Source: Hyphomonas chukchiensis (GTDB taxonomy: Bacteria > Pseudomonadota > Alphaproteobacteria > Caulobacterales > Hyphomonadaceae). Taken from it: a stretch of DNA of 64,000 nt. Below the pieces are notes generated by a model. That model saw only the letters and a list, made by a program, of their open reading frames with translations. It did not search any database and was not told the origin of the DNA. The DNA lies in the NCBI RefSeq assembly GCF_000682695.1, contig NZ_AWFG01000012.1, forward strand, positions 1-64,000, written 5' to 3'. Made by a program: the position numbers and the translations under genes. Below, one piece after another: positions 17,246 to 25,977 of this stretch (position 1 is its first letter; each line of letters opens with the position of its first letter).

Positions 17246-17547
17246 GCGCCCACCGTCAGCCGCCGCAGCAGGTCCCACGTATAAAGCCCGCTCGAATGGC
17301 CATCGGAAAAGAAGATGCGCAGCGCATAGCGACCCACCGGTTCGGCGCGCTCCACCTTGATGTCTGCTGGAACGGGCGCTTGAACAGGTTTTGGCCCGGA
17401 GCCATGCCCCTGCACTTCGGCGGACGGGCTTTCCTCGCGCAGGCGCACATAATCCACTGCGCCGGACGTTCCATCATCAAACGCGGCGACAAGTTCGCCA
17501 GCGCCGCGCCGGAATGTCAGCCGGACGGGCCAGGCTGGCTGGCTCAT
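17242..17547 (-). CDS. DUF971 (GBBH-like N-terminal) protein
   Basis: This 101-residue protein matches the small domain also found at the N-terminus of gamma-butyrobetaine hydroxylase. It has an alternating-strand start ([20 protein letters not shown]) and the terminal signature [24 protein letters not shown]. Stand-alone copies have been linked to iron-sulfur or metal handling, but the role is not settled. Its start overlaps the Trm112 stop by 4 bases, so it is the last gene of the CnoX-LON-Trm112-DUF971 cluster. Confidence 0.85.
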   Translation of the reverse strand: MSQPAWPVRLTFRRGAGELVAAFDDGTSGAVDYVRLREESPSAEVQGHGSGPKPVQAPVPADIKVERAEPVGRYALRIFFSDGHSSGLYTWDLLRRLTVGA

Positions 17548-17777
17548 GCCACATCCCCGCCATCCATGTCGGCATTCAGGTCGCGCGCCTCATCCACCAG
17601 CATGATCGGAATGCCGCCGCGGATCGGATAGGCGAGACCCGCCTTCTTCGAGATCAGTTCTCCGGCGGCACGGTCATAGCTCAGCGGCTGACGTGAGACC
17701 GGACAGATCAGGATCTCCAGCAGGCGCGGATCGACGCCCGAGGCGCGTTCGGTATTGGCCGGTGTCTCGTCGCTCAT
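17544..17777 (-). CDS. Trm112 family protein
   Basis: This small protein (77 residues) shows the Trm112/YcaR signature [20 protein letters not shown] with the following [19 protein letters not shown]. Bacterial members are short zinc-ribbon-like proteins; eukaryotic Trm112 activates methyltransferases, and the bacterial role is less clear. Only one cysteine is kept in the CP.S position, so a full zinc site is doubtful. It lies 8 bases after the LON-domain gene and overlaps the DUF971 gene. Confidence 0.88.
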   Translation of the reverse strand: MSDETPANTERASGVDPRLLEILICPVSRQPLSYDRAAGELISKKAGLAYPIRGGIPIMLVDEARDLNADMDGGDVA

Positions 17778-17785
17778 GGCGCGTC

Positions 17786-18463
17786 CTATTGCATCGTGCC
17801 GCCGGCATCATTGCCGGGGACATCCATCTTCAGCAGCGTAATGAGCGTTTCGGCCCGCGCTTTCAAGGTCGGTGCCTCGATCAGCGCCTGTTTCTCCATC
17901 GTCGTGAACGGGCAGCCCGAACAAAGCGCATTCACCAGCGTCTCGATCGGCGCTTCTTCCACAGCCGACCAGTCGGCATGCATCTGGTTGATCTCGACAT
18001 AGGCCCGCAGGGCCCCGAGCAGTTTCTCGCGGCTTGGCAGCGACACGTCCGTCGCACTGACCAGATCGCCCGCAAACGGCTCCCAGTCCGGCGTCACCTG
18101 CCGGTAGGGCGTCATCACATGCAGCTCCTGCGCAATGCCAAAGCGCGCAATGCCCGTCAGCGTGATCAGGTAGCGTCCGTCATCGGTTTCCGAATAGGAG
18201 GTGATCCGCCCCGCACATCCTACCATGGCAAGGTCAGGCCGCGCCTTGTCCCCGCCCATGGCCTGAACCATACCGATCAGGCGCGTGCCCGACATCGCAT
18301 CGTCCACCATGTTGAGATAGCGCGGCTCGAATATGTTCAGCGGCAGCGGCCAGCGTGGGAATAACAGCGCGCCCGGCAGCGGAAACACCGCCAGCGTACC
18401 CGGCAGGTCGCTTGTCTTCCTGTAATCGCCAGCGCTCATCGGTCCAGGTTTTGACTCCATCAT
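17786..18463 (-). CDS. LON substrate-binding domain protein
   Basis: The 225-residue protein consists of the Lon N-terminal (LAN/PUA-like) domain only. The opening [26 protein letters not shown] is diagnostic, and later [17 protein letters not shown] and [14 protein letters not shown] follow the same family. No ATPase or peptidase domain is present, so it is not a protease. Its function is unknown; Lon N-domains bind substrates. An alternative start is the ATG nine codons in. It lies 27 bases after the CnoX-like gene. Confidence 0.88.
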   Translation of the reverse strand: MMESKPGPMSAGDYRKTSDLPGTLAVFPLPGALLFPRWPLPLNIFEPRYLNMVDDAMSGTRLIGMVQAMGGDKARPDLAMVGCAGRITSYSETDDGRYLITLTGIARFGIAQELHVMTPYRQVTPDWEPFAGDLVSATDVSLPSREKLLGALRAYVEINQMHADWSAVEEAPIETLVNALCSGCPFTTMEKQALIEAPTLKARAETLITLLKMDVPGNDAGGTMQ

Positions 18464-18490
18464 TCTCTACAAGATGGCCCGAAAGGCCGA

Positions 18491-19375
18491 TCAGGCAAAC
18501 ATCAGCGATGCCAGACGCCGGCGACCTTCAACAGTGGCCGGGTCTGTCGGGCCGGCAGCCTCGAATACCTGCAGCAGCTTTTCCTTCGCCTTGCCGCCTT
18601 CCCAGTCGAGCTTCGCACCGAGAATGATCAGCAAATGGTCGATTGCATCCTTGTAGCGCGTGGCACCGGCATATTTCTCCGCCAGCTCGAACCGTTTGGC
18701 ATGATCGTTCGGCGCGGCGGTCACCGCCTCAAGCGCCTCGTCAAACTCGCCCGGCGCAGGCGCGTCAGCCATCATCTCGATGGCTATGCGCACGCCCTTC
18801 ACGCCTGAATCGTGCTTCTTCGACTCCGGCACCATGTCCAGCGTCGCCGACGCGCGCGCCTTGTCACCATTGGCGAGATAACAGCGCGCGAGACCGGCAA
18901 TCGCCGTCACATTCTCCGGGTCTTCCTGGATCACGCTGGCATAGATCTGCGCCGCGGTGCTGATATCGCCCGCCTGGCTGGCTGCTTCGGCCTGCGCCAG
19001 CGCTTCGGCAATCACCTGCGCACTGTCCGTGCCGCTCAGCAGCTTGTCGATGAAACCCTTCACCTGGCTTTCCGGCAGCGCGCCCATGAACGCATCGACC
19101 GGGCGCCCCTTGTCAAACGCATAGACCGCCGGGATGGACCGCACGCCGAGCTGGCCCGCATAGGCCGGGTTCTCGTCAATATTGATCTTCACCAGCTTGA
19201 CCGCGCCCTTCTTGCCCTCGACGACGCGTTCGATCACCGGGCCAAGCTGCTTGCACGGGCCGCACCACGGCGCCCAGAAGTCAACGATCACGGGCTGCGT
19301 GTTCGAGGCTTCAACAACGTCCGCCATGAAATCCTGGTCGGTACTGTCCTTGGTATTGAGCGCGGCGATGTCCAT
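18491..19375 (-). CDS. Thioredoxin-TPR protein (CnoX/YbbN-like)
   Basis: Residues 10-110 form a thioredoxin fold with the active site W-C-G-P-C (C38 and C41). Residues 125-290 are TPR-like helices, as in the CnoX/YbbN chaperedoxins that protect proteins from oxidation and hand them to GroEL/DnaK. Many alphaproteobacterial members keep both active-site cysteines, as here. The start at 19375 (MDIAALNTKD) gives the usual length of 294. It is the first gene of a four-gene minus-strand cluster, with TTTATATA-like sequence upstream. Confidence 0.88.
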   Translation of the reverse strand: MDIAALNTKDSTDQDFMADVVEASNTQPVIVDFWAPWCGPCKQLGPVIERVVEGKKGAVKLVKINIDENPAYAGQLGVRSIPAVYAFDKGRPVDAFMGALPESQVKGFIDKLLSGTDSAQVIAEALAQAEAASQAGDISTAAQIYASVIQEDPENVTAIAGLARCYLANGDKARASATLDMVPESKKHDSGVKGVRIAIEMMADAPAPGEFDEALEAVTAAPNDHAKRFELAEKYAGATRYKDAIDHLLIILGAKLDWEGGKAKEKLLQVFEAAGPTDPATVEGRRRLASLMFA

Positions 19376-19620
19376 GGCAGGGGTTCCTTTATATACGGGC
19401 CAAAGATGGGCCTCTGGGGCCGATTTCGCAAGCAGGCACTGTGCGAAGTCCGGAACCCGGCCTGAGCACCCGGTGTTCATCCGGCGGTCGGTTTGGCCCC
19501 CGGGGCCTGCCAGCATGAACAGGGCCCAACGAAAAGCGGCCGAAATACCTTTATCCGGCCCTGTTTAGGTGGGGTTCAGCCCATTAAGTTTAAGCCCATG
19601 GTCATAAGGAGGCCGAAACG

Positions 19621-20283
19621 ATGATGAACTTGCTCACGACCCTAGGCGCAGTCACGGCGCTGGCCACTGCGCCGCTTGCCGTATCCCTGCAGGGCGCCGC
19701 CCCGGCTGCGCCTGCCATCGCCGCACCTGCCACTACCGGCGCCCTCTCGGCGACCGAGCGCAGCGCCATCCTGAAAGAGGTCGCCAAGGCCCTGTCGGAC
19801 GTAAAAACCGCCAAGGGCAAATTCGAGCAGGTCGCGCCCGACTATTCGGAATCGACCGGCACATTCGCCATCTCGCGCCCCGGCAAGGTCCGCTTCGACT
19901 ATAACGACCCGACGCCGATCCTGATCGTCAGCGATGGCGCCACAGTGGCCATGCAGGACAGCGAACTGGAAACCACCGACCGCGTGCCGCTCAGCTCCAC
20001 GCCGCTCGCCCTGCTCCTCGACGACAATCTCGACTTCGAACGTGAAGCCCAGGTGCTCGACGTGATCCGCACCAATGGCCGCATCGGCGTCACCCTGCGT
20101 GACCGCTCAGGCGAGATGGACGGCACGCTCACGCTAGTCATGTCGGACGTCACCAAGGAGCTGCTCGGCTGGCGCACGGAAGATTCCGGCGGCAACATCA
20201 CCTCGGTACAATTGTCTGATGTGGAATATGGCAAGAAGCTCAATCCGCGCCTCTTCATCATGAAGGATTTCGACGACGATTAG
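19621..20283 (+). CDS. lolA: Outer-membrane lipoprotein carrier protein LolA
   Basis: LolA shuttles lipoproteins across the periplasm from LolCDE to the outer membrane. The protein (220 residues) has a signal peptide and an Ala/Pro-rich spacer, then LolA-type sequence: TAKGKFEQVAPDYSESTGTFAISRPGKVRFDY, VSDGATVAMQD and the later WRTEDSGGNITSVQLSDVEYG. A strong Shine-Dalgarno sequence, AAGGAGG, lies 9 bases before the start. The gene is followed by 305 non-coding bases and xthA. Confidence 0.9.
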   Translation: MMNLLTTLGAVTALATAPLAVSLQGAAPAAPAIAAPATTGALSATERSAILKEVAKALSDVKTAKGKFEQVAPDYSESTGTFAISRPGKVRFDYNDPTPILIVSDGATVAMQDSELETTDRVPLSSTPLALLLDDNLDFEREAQVLDVIRTNGRIGVTLRDRSGEMDGTLTLVMSDVTKELLGWRTEDSGGNITSVQLSDVEYGKKLNPRLFIMKDFDDD

Positions 20284-20588
20284 GCGCTTTCTGCAGCCAT
20301 TAAAGCGGCTCGGATGAAGTCGGGACCGTCGCAAAAGTTTCAAGAACTCAAAAAGGCAAGTGTCTAACGTTTATTTTACTTGAAAATTCTGCAGGGAGTG
20401 ACATCTTTGCAACTGTCGATGAAACGGAAATACCCCGCGCAGCACTTGACCCCCCGCTGTGAACCAATCCGCGACATCGCCGCCGGAATTCCCTTGCCGG
20501 CGAGACGTTGAGACCCGCGTCAGGCGCGCCCGAACTCCCCCGCGTTCGGGCGCGTTGACGTTTCAGGGATCAGTGCTAGGCAGACCCC
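20284..20588. other. Intergenic region lolA-xthA
   Basis: No convincing gene lies in these 305 bases. The region holds one perfect 11-bp hairpin (20525-20535 with 20544-20554, CGCGCCCGAAC and its complement, 8-base loop). Immediately after it a TTGACG-N16-TAGGCA promoter-like pair lies at 20555-20582 and may serve xthA. A T-rich stretch at 20370-20385 lies near the middle of the lolA side. Confidence 0.4.
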
Positions 20589-21392
20589 ATGTCAAAGCCT
20601 CTCAAGATTGTCAGCTGGAACATCAACTCGGTCCGCCTGCGCGCCCCGAATGTCGCTGACTTCGTCACCGCCGAAGCGCCCGATGTCATCTGCCTGCAGG
20701 AAACCAAGTGCCAGGATGGCGAATTCCCGGAAAAGCAGTTCCGCGAAATGGGCCTGCCCCATCTCGTGCTGAACGGACAGAAAGGCGGCCATCACGGCGT
20801 CGCCATCGCCTCGCGCTTTCCGCTTGAGCGCGTTGACGTGCCGGACCTCTGCCGCCACGGCCATGCCCGCGCCATTGCGGCCCGCGTCAAGGGCATCGAG
20901 ATCCACAATATCTACCTGCCCGCCGGCGGCGACGAGCCGGACCCCGTCATCAACGACAAGTTCGCCCACAAGCTCGACTTCCTCGAAAAGCTCGGCCCCG
21001 GTTACAAGAAACTGAAGAAGATCCCGCGTATCCTCGTCGGCGACCTCAACGTCGCCCCGCATGAGAACGATGTCTGGTCGCACAAACAGCTCCTGAAAAT
21101 CGTCTCCCACACGCCGGTCGAAACGGAGTCCCTCGAACATTCGCGCCAGACCGCCGGCTTCGCCGACATTGCCCGCATGGCCGTGCCCGATGAACAGAAG
21201 CTTTATTCCTGGTGGAGCTATCGCGCCAAGGACTGGGCCGCCTCCAACAAGGGCCGCCGCCTCGACCATATCTGGGCCAACCCGGAGGCCCTGCCCGACA
21301 CGAAGATCGACACCTACCGCGTCCACCTCGCCTGGCGCGGCGGCTGGAAACCCTCCGACCACGCACCAATCAGCGTGAAGGTAAGCGTTTAG
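20589..21392 (+). CDS. xthA: Exodeoxyribonuclease III (AP endonuclease)
   Basis: This is an EEP-fold DNA repair enzyme that cleaves at abasic sites and has 3'-5' exonuclease activity. The motifs run in order: IVSWNINSVR, VICLQETKCQ (catalytic Glu), NIYLPAGG, VGDLNVAPHENDVW, KGRRLDHIW and the final PSDHAPI with the catalytic histidine. The length of 267 residues is normal. It is followed by an inverted-repeat element and faces the response-regulator gene. Confidence 0.95.
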   Translation: MSKPLKIVSWNINSVRLRAPNVADFVTAEAPDVICLQETKCQDGEFPEKQFREMGLPHLVLNGQKGGHHGVAIASRFPLERVDVPDLCRHGHARAIAARVKGIEIHNIYLPAGGDEPDPVINDKFAHKLDFLEKLGPGYKKLKKIPRILVGDLNVAPHENDVWSHKQLLKIVSHTPVETESLEHSRQTAGFADIARMAVPDEQKLYSWWSYRAKDWAASNKGRRLDHIWANPEALPDTKIDTYRVHLAWRGGWKPSDHAPISVKVSV

Positions 21393-21421
21393 GGTGCTCC
21401 CCCCTTCCCCCACACGCCACA

Positions 21422-21494
21422 GTCCCGGCGAAAGCCGGGACGGCAGGCAATTGGAAAAAGGAAGAACCGCATGAGACCCCGGCTTTCGCCGGGG
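21422..21494. repeat. Paired REP-like hairpins (GTCCCGGC/GCCGGGAC type)
   Basis: Two short perfect hairpins, GTCCCGGC-GAAA-GCCGGGAC (21422-21441) and CCCCGGC-TTTC-GCCGGGG (21477-21494), are inverted copies of each other about 35 bases apart. This looks like the CCCGGCGAAAGCCGGG repeat family seen between genes in many alphaproteobacteria. It lies between two convergent genes. Confidence 0.7.
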
Positions 21495-21520
21495 ATGCTG
21501 ACCAAACCTGAGGCCTCACA

Positions 21521-22207
21521 TCAAGGCTGCAGCCGATACCCGCCCGCGTCCGTCAGCAACAGGCGCGCATGGGCCGGGTCCGGCTCCACTTTCTGCCGCA
21601 GGCGGTAGATATGGGTTTCCAGCGTGTGCGTCGTGACAGCGGCATTGTAGCCCCAGACTTCCGACAACAGCTCCTCACGCGCAACCGATTTGCCGCCCGC
21701 GCGGTAGAGATATTTCAGAATATTGGTTTCCTTCTCCGTGAGGCGCACCTTGCGGCCCTCGGCGGTCACCAGCAGCTTCATCGACGGGCGGAAATCATAA
21801 GGGCCGACCTGGAAGGTCGCGTCTTCCGACTGTTCGAAACTGCGCAAATGCGCCCTGACGCGCGCCAGCAGAACGGAAAACTTGAACGGCTTGGTCACAT
21901 AATCATTCGCGCCGGAATCGAGCCCGAGGATCGTGTCGGCATCCCCGTCCTGGCCCGTCAGCATGATGATCGGCGCGCGAACGCCCTTCTGCCGCATCAC
22001 CTTGCAGGCCTCGCGGCCATCGAGGTCCGGCATGTCCACATCGAGCAGGACCAGGTCGATCCGCTCATTGACCGCAAGCTCGATCCCCTCGCGGGCATTG
22101 GCCGCCTGCAACGTCTCGAACCCATCATGCAACTCAAATTGTTCCGCCAGCGCTTCACGCAGGTCGGAATCATCATCGACAAGCAGGATTGTCTTTTTTG
22201 CAGACAT
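21521..22207 (-). CDS. OmpR-family response regulator (CenR-like)
   Basis: The receiver domain has the acidic pair D11-D12, phospho-acceptor D56 (LLDVDMPD) and the YVTKPF lysine. A winged-helix DNA-binding domain follows, with RLTEKETNILKYL and TLETHIYRLRQKVEP. The start at 22207 (MSAKKTILLV) is the conventional one. The pattern LREALAEQFELHD with LRSFEQSEDATFQVGPY is like CenR, the essential envelope regulator of Caulobacter, as I remember it; the orthology is likely but unverified. No histidine kinase gene is adjacent. Confidence 0.88.
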   Translation of the reverse strand: MSAKKTILLVDDDSDLREALAEQFELHDGFETLQAANAREGIELAVNERIDLVLLDVDMPDLDGREACKVMRQKGVRAPIIMLTGQDGDADTILGLDSGANDYVTKPFKFSVLLARVRAHLRSFEQSEDATFQVGPYDFRPSMKLLVTAEGRKVRLTEKETNILKYLYRAGGKSVAREELLSEVWGYNAAVTTHTLETHIYRLRQKVEPDPAHARLLLTDAGGYRLQP

Positions 22208-22310
22208 TATGGCGCTCCATTCGCTCCAAATTCGTCTTGCACATATCCAAGACACGCAAGGATGTCATAAGAATGTGCCGGAAAGGCGATCACAACACAG
22301 GGAGATGCGC

Positions 22311-22820
22311 GTGAACAGCCACTTCATAGCCCGGTCAGATGGCAGTTTTTTCGGCATGGACGTGTCCTGCCGCTGCGCGCTGGGCGTTGGCGGCGTGATT
22401 GGCGCTGACCTGAAGCGCGAAGGCGATGGCGCCTCCCCCATCGGCATCTGGCAGACGCGCCGCCTCTTCTACCGGCCGGACCGCACCCAGCCGCCCGAAA
22501 CCCGCCTGCCCAAAGTCCCCCTCCGCGCCCACGATGGCTGGTGCGATGCGCCGGATGATCCCCTCTATAACCGCCCGGTCAGCCTGCCTTACCCGGCCTC
22601 AGCCGAAAAACTCTGGCGGCCCGACCATGTCTACAACCTCATCGTCGAGCTTGGGTATAATGACGCTCCCCCGGTCCCCGGCCATGGCAGCGCGATTTTC
22701 CTGCATCTTGCCCGCGAGGCCTACCAGCCGACCGAAGGCTGCATCGCACTCGCCGAGCCGGACCTGCGCAATGTCCTGCGCTTCCTGACGCCGGAATCCG
22801 TGATCGAGATCGCCGTCTAG
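22311..22820 (+). CDS. L,D-transpeptidase (YkuD) family protein
   Basis: The protein has a YkuD-like catalytic region, HGSAIFLHLAREAYQPTEGCIAL, with H125, H132 and the nucleophile C144. L,D-transpeptidases make 3-3 crosslinks or attach proteins in peptidoglycan. The usual catalytic SxGC-R is here TEGCIA, as in the COG3786-type branch. The GTG at 22311 is preferred because GGGAG lies 6 bases before it; the ATG at 22305 would directly abut that site. No clear signal peptide is visible, which is unusual for a wall enzyme. The end overlaps the yggS gene through a shared CTAG. Confidence 0.78.
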   Translation: MNSHFIARSDGSFFGMDVSCRCALGVGGVIGADLKREGDGASPIGIWQTRRLFYRPDRTQPPETRLPKVPLRAHDGWCDAPDDPLYNRPVSLPYPASAEKLWRPDHVYNLIVELGYNDAPPVPGHGSAIFLHLAREAYQPTEGCIALAEPDLRNVLRFLTPESVIEIAV

Positions 22821-23476
22821 CGCGCCCCGAAAAGCGCCGTCCCGACGCGCACATGGGTCGAGCCAAAACTGGCGGCGACGGCATAATCGCTGCTCATCCC
22901 CATCGAGAGGCCCGTCAGGCCATGGCGTTTGGCGAGCTTGGCCAGCAGCGCAAAGTGCGGCCCGGCGGGCTCATCAACCGGCGGAATGCACATCAGGCCC
23001 TGCACATCGAGCCCGCATTCCTCCCGGGCGCAGGCCAGTAACGCCTCCAGATCATCCGGCAATACGCCCGCCTTCTGCGGTTCCTCGCCCGTGTTCACCT
23101 GAATGAACACCGGCACACGCCGCCCGAGCTTGTCCATGGCCTTGGCCAGCGTCCGCGCCAGTTTCTCGCGATCGAGCGTCTCGATCACATCGAACAGGGC
23201 GACCGCATCGTCCGACTTGTTGGTCTGCAGCGGGCCGATCAGTCGCAGTTCCAGGTCAGGATAGTCTGCACGCCGCGCCGCCCAATGGGCTTGCGCCTCC
23301 TGAACCTTGTTCTCGCCGAACACGCGCTGGCCAGCCGCCAGCATCGCCTCAAGCTTCTCGTCAGGTTGGGTTTTCGAAACAGCAACGAGCACCGGCGCCG
23401 GATTAACCGCCGCCGAAAGCTCCGCCAGAATCTCGCTGCGCCGCTTGGCAAGTGTGAGGGAAACCGTATCAGTCAT
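22817..23476 (-). CDS. YggS-family PLP-binding protein
   Basis: This single-domain alanine-racemase-like barrel protein (219 residues) binds pyridoxal phosphate and maintains vitamin B6 homeostasis (YggS, PROSC, PipY). The PLP lysine is K35 in LVAVSKTQP. GENKVQEAQ, FIQVNTGEEPQKAG and the terminal LSMGMSSDYAVAASFGSTHVRVGTALFG are diagnostic. The start at 23476 matches the usual N-terminus. It is divergent from the ThiE-like gene and converges on the L,D-transpeptidase gene. Confidence 0.93.
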   Translation of the reverse strand: MTDTVSLTLAKRRSEILAELSAAVNPAPVLVAVSKTQPDEKLEAMLAAGQRVFGENKVQEAQAHWAARRADYPDLELRLIGPLQTNKSDDAVALFDVIETLDREKLARTLAKAMDKLGRRVPVFIQVNTGEEPQKAGVLPDDLEALLACAREECGLDVQGLMCIPPVDEPAGPHFALLAKLAKRHGLTGLSMGMSSDYAVAASFGSTHVRVGTALFGAR

Positions 23477-23519
23477 GCTGATGACGTTGAAACGCCAATC
23501 CTCGCCAAAGCGCAAGCTC

Positions 23520-24092
23520 ATGACCGCTGCCCGCATTGCCGCAGCGCACCTCCCAGCCGGCTTGCCGCCGGTGTTTTTCCTCACCGATCCGCAAAGAACG
23601 CCCGATCCGGCCAGCATAGCGCGCACGCTCCCCGAAGGCTGGGGCATCATCCATCGCCATTTCGGTGCAGCAGATGCGTCATTTGTCGGGGCCCAGCTCG
23701 CAGCCATCTCTCGCCAACGCCACCTGCGCCTGCTGATCGCCGCTGATCCTCAGCTCGCCCTTCAGGTCGGCGCTGATGGCGTGCACTGGCCGCATGCCCG
23801 CTTGGCCCAGTCCCGCCAGTGGAAAGACCGGATGGGCCTCATGACCGCCAGCGCGCACTCGCCCGCAGAGCTGCGCGCCATCGCCGGTTTCCCGATTGAT
23901 GCAGCGCTCGTCTCGGCCATCTTCCCGTCCGCCAGCCCGTCTGCTGGCAAACCGCTCGGTGCGCCGGCATTGCGCCGCCTCGGCCAGTCTGCGCCCTGCC
24001 CCATCTACGCACTCGGCGGTGTGAATGCAGGGAACGCTGGCAAGGTCGCGCCCTTCGCAGGGCTCGCGGCGGTCGACGGGCTCATGCAATAG
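23520..24092 (+). CDS. ThiE/TenI-like thiamine phosphate synthase family protein
   Basis: A TIM-barrel protein of about 190 residues. FFLTDPQRTPDP matches the N-terminal strand of ThiE/TenI, DGVHWPHARL the motif after the pyrophosphate loop, and PIYALGGVNAGNAGKV the phosphate-binding loop. The GxS.H region reads GLMTASAHSPAEL. Several ThiE catalytic positions are altered and the protein is short, so it may be a TenI-like relative rather than a true synthase. The start is uncertain: 23481 is in frame and also possible. No TPP riboswitch or thi gene is nearby. Confidence 0.72.
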   Translation: MTAARIAAAHLPAGLPPVFFLTDPQRTPDPASIARTLPEGWGIIHRHFGAADASFVGAQLAAISRQRHLRLLIAADPQLALQVGADGVHWPHARLAQSRQWKDRMGLMTASAHSPAELRAIAGFPIDAALVSAIFPSASPSAGKPLGAPALRRLGQSAPCPIYALGGVNAGNAGKVAPFAGLAAVDGLMQ

Positions 24093-24098
24093 AGCGCA

Positions 24099-25322
24099 TC
24101 AACCGCCCTCGGCCGGTGTGCCCAGAATCGCGATCATGAAACCGAGAATGGCGAGGCTGGCATAGAGCGCCGTCTTTCGCTTGTGCCCCAGCACCCGGTG
24201 GGCTGACACCGCCGCAATCGCCGACTGGACGCCGTAATAGATGGCAAAGGCGCGCGACGCGTAGGAGATGATCTCGAACAGGTCGACGGTCCAGGTAAAC
24301 ACAAGGCCAATGCCGACAAGGATCGCATAGGCCTGCCGCTCGCTGACCAGTCCGCCCGTCAGCTCGGCCACCAAGCCGCCCGAGCCGCTCGTATCCGCAA
24401 TCGCCGCGCTGAACTGCGCGGTCAGCGCAGCTGCAACCAGCAGGAAAGGCAGGATCGGCGCGACGACTTTCATCATGTCGATGATCGCAGTCTCTTCCAG
24501 ATGCAGCTCATTGCCCTGAAACACATAGGCCACGAAGCCGATATAGATCATGTAGATCGCCGAAGAGACCAGTTGTGCGAGCCTCATCGAGCGTATCCGC
24601 GTGAGATGGTCGTAGGTGGTGCCAAGATAGCGCGATGTCTCGAAGCCCTGCACGGTCACGATCAGGCCGAAAGCCAGCGAGATCGCCGCCCAGCCGGATG
24701 CCCTGGGCTCCAGAAACACTAACTTGTCGGTGCTCGCTTCTTTGCCGAAGAAAATGGCGAGCCCAACCAGCAGGCCGAGAATGATCGCCAGCTTCACGCT
24801 GACCGATACCTGCTCCATGCGCTCCAGCGCGCGAAAGCCCTTGAACCAGCCAACGGCCAGGATCAGGAGCATGACGACGCTGGTCAGGATGCGGGCGGAA
24901 TACTTTGTGTCCCATGGCGTCAGGCTGACGCCGAAGGCACCGAACAGGTTCAGGTAATAGGCAACCGAAATGACGTAAGCGAGTGCAAGGGTCCATGAAC
25001 CACCGATCTCAAGCCGGGCCACGAACTTGTCCGGATCTTCGTCATGCTCACCGCGCAGCCGGATATTGTGCCGGATCGCCCCGCCAAACAGGTAGGCACC
25101 GGCGCAAAGCGCCAGCATGATCAGCGGCGCGTATTTTCCGTACTGGAAATCAAGGATCGGTCCGAGGACCAGGAAGCCGCTGCCGATGATCGAAGCGAGC
25201 GGCGTCATGGTGGCGCGCCAGAGCTTCACATTGGCCACGCGAGGCCACAGGAGGACAGCGCCCGCTATCAGCGTGACGACGAGGATCAAGCCATTCACAA
25301 ACATGGCGCCAACACTCATCAT
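24099..25322 (-). CDS. Multi-pass membrane protein, probable APC/LeuT-fold transporter
   Basis: The 407-residue protein has about 11-12 hydrophobic segments. The segment TPLASIIGSGFLVLGPIL has the unwound-helix glycine pattern of transmembrane helix 1 in the APC/LeuT-fold superfamily. SLAFGLIVTVQGFETSRYLG resembles helix 6. A charged loop (RLRGEHDEDPDKF) follows the second or third helix. The substrate cannot be read from sequence. It is monocistronic, its 3' end close to that of the ThiE-like gene. Confidence 0.72.
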   Translation of the reverse strand: MMSVGAMFVNGLILVVTLIAGAVLLWPRVANVKLWRATMTPLASIIGSGFLVLGPILDFQYGKYAPLIMLALCAGAYLFGGAIRHNIRLRGEHDEDPDKFVARLEIGGSWTLALAYVISVAYYLNLFGAFGVSLTPWDTKYSARILTSVVMLLILAVGWFKGFRALERMEQVSVSVKLAIILGLLVGLAIFFGKEASTDKLVFLEPRASGWAAISLAFGLIVTVQGFETSRYLGTTYDHLTRIRSMRLAQLVSSAIYMIYIGFVAYVFQGNELHLEETAIIDMMKVVAPILPFLLVAAALTAQFSAAIADTSGSGGLVAELTGGLVSERQAYAILVGIGLVFTWTVDLFEIISYASRAFAIYYGVQSAIAAVSAHRVLGHKRKTALYASLAILGFMIAILGTPAEGG

Positions 25323-25447
25323 CCCCGATTGCGCGCCCGTGCGGACCGTGGCGCCTGAATAGGCACAGGCCTAAACCCGGTCGCAAGCCTCAGGCAACAT
25401 GTAAAAGGCCGCCGGTCATGCGATGGCCAGATCAAAAGAAGGGAAAA

Positions 25448-25900
25448 TCAGAACTTGAAGGCGGACTTGAGCCGGATACCGGTTTCGACCTGATTGTCTT
25501 CCCACTGGGTGGAATCATTCAGACGTTCGGCACCGAGGCTGACTTCACCACCGACCGAAAAACGGGGTGTCACGCGGAACGTGGCGCCAGCCTGCATCTG
25601 CTCACGCGGCAGGGGCGACGAGTTCGGGCGTGTCAGCATGTCGAGATTAAGCTGCCAGCGTGTGTTGCCACCGAACTGGACCGAGAAATCATCGGTTGGT
25701 TCCGGTTGCCAGACTGGCTTGGTGTCCGCAGGCTTTGGGCGGGCAAACTGGCGATACCAGTCAGCCTCTGCGGCCTTGCTTTCGGAAAGGGATGGTGCAT
25801 CGACCTTCATCGCGCCCTCTGCCATAGCCGGATCGGCCATGGCTGGCATTGCCAGCACAGCCGAGAACAGCATGAGAGAGAGGACCAAGCCCGATTTCAT
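25448..25900 (-). CDS. NtrZ-like periplasmic protein
   Basis: The start at 25900 gives a clear signal peptide (cleavage near residue 23, after AMA) and a mature protein of about 127 residues. The C-terminal half, QAGATFRVTPRFSVGGEVSL followed by a final RLKSAFKF, has the beta-rich look of NtrZ. In Caulobacter, NtrZ is a periplasmic regulator of the nitrogen-sensor kinase NtrY. The match is from memory of that family, so orthology is tentative. No ntrY/ntrX gene is near. It lies downstream of the porin gene on the same strand. Confidence 0.6.
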   Translation of the reverse strand: MKSGLVLSLMLFSAVLAMPAMADPAMAEGAMKVDAPSLSESKAAEADWYRQFARPKPADTKPVWQPEPTDDFSVQFGGNTRWQLNLDMLTRPNSSPLPREQMQAGATFRVTPRFSVGGEVSLGAERLNDSTQWEDNQVETGIRLKSAFKF

Positions 25901-25977
25901 ATTCTGCACCTTACCCGTAACAAGAATAGTCAGCGGGCCCAGTAAATAGAAGATTAACATTCCGTGAGGCGGCTAAA

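Noticed and set aside
19583-19594. TTAA...TTAA words near lolA, and a similar pair near 1207-1218
   Set aside because: The spacing is 2 and 3 bases instead of the 7 needed for a CtrA box.
23477-23519. TPP riboswitch before the ThiE-like gene
   Set aside because: The region is too short and lacks the conserved CTGAGA and THI-box sequences; divergent yggS starts inside it.
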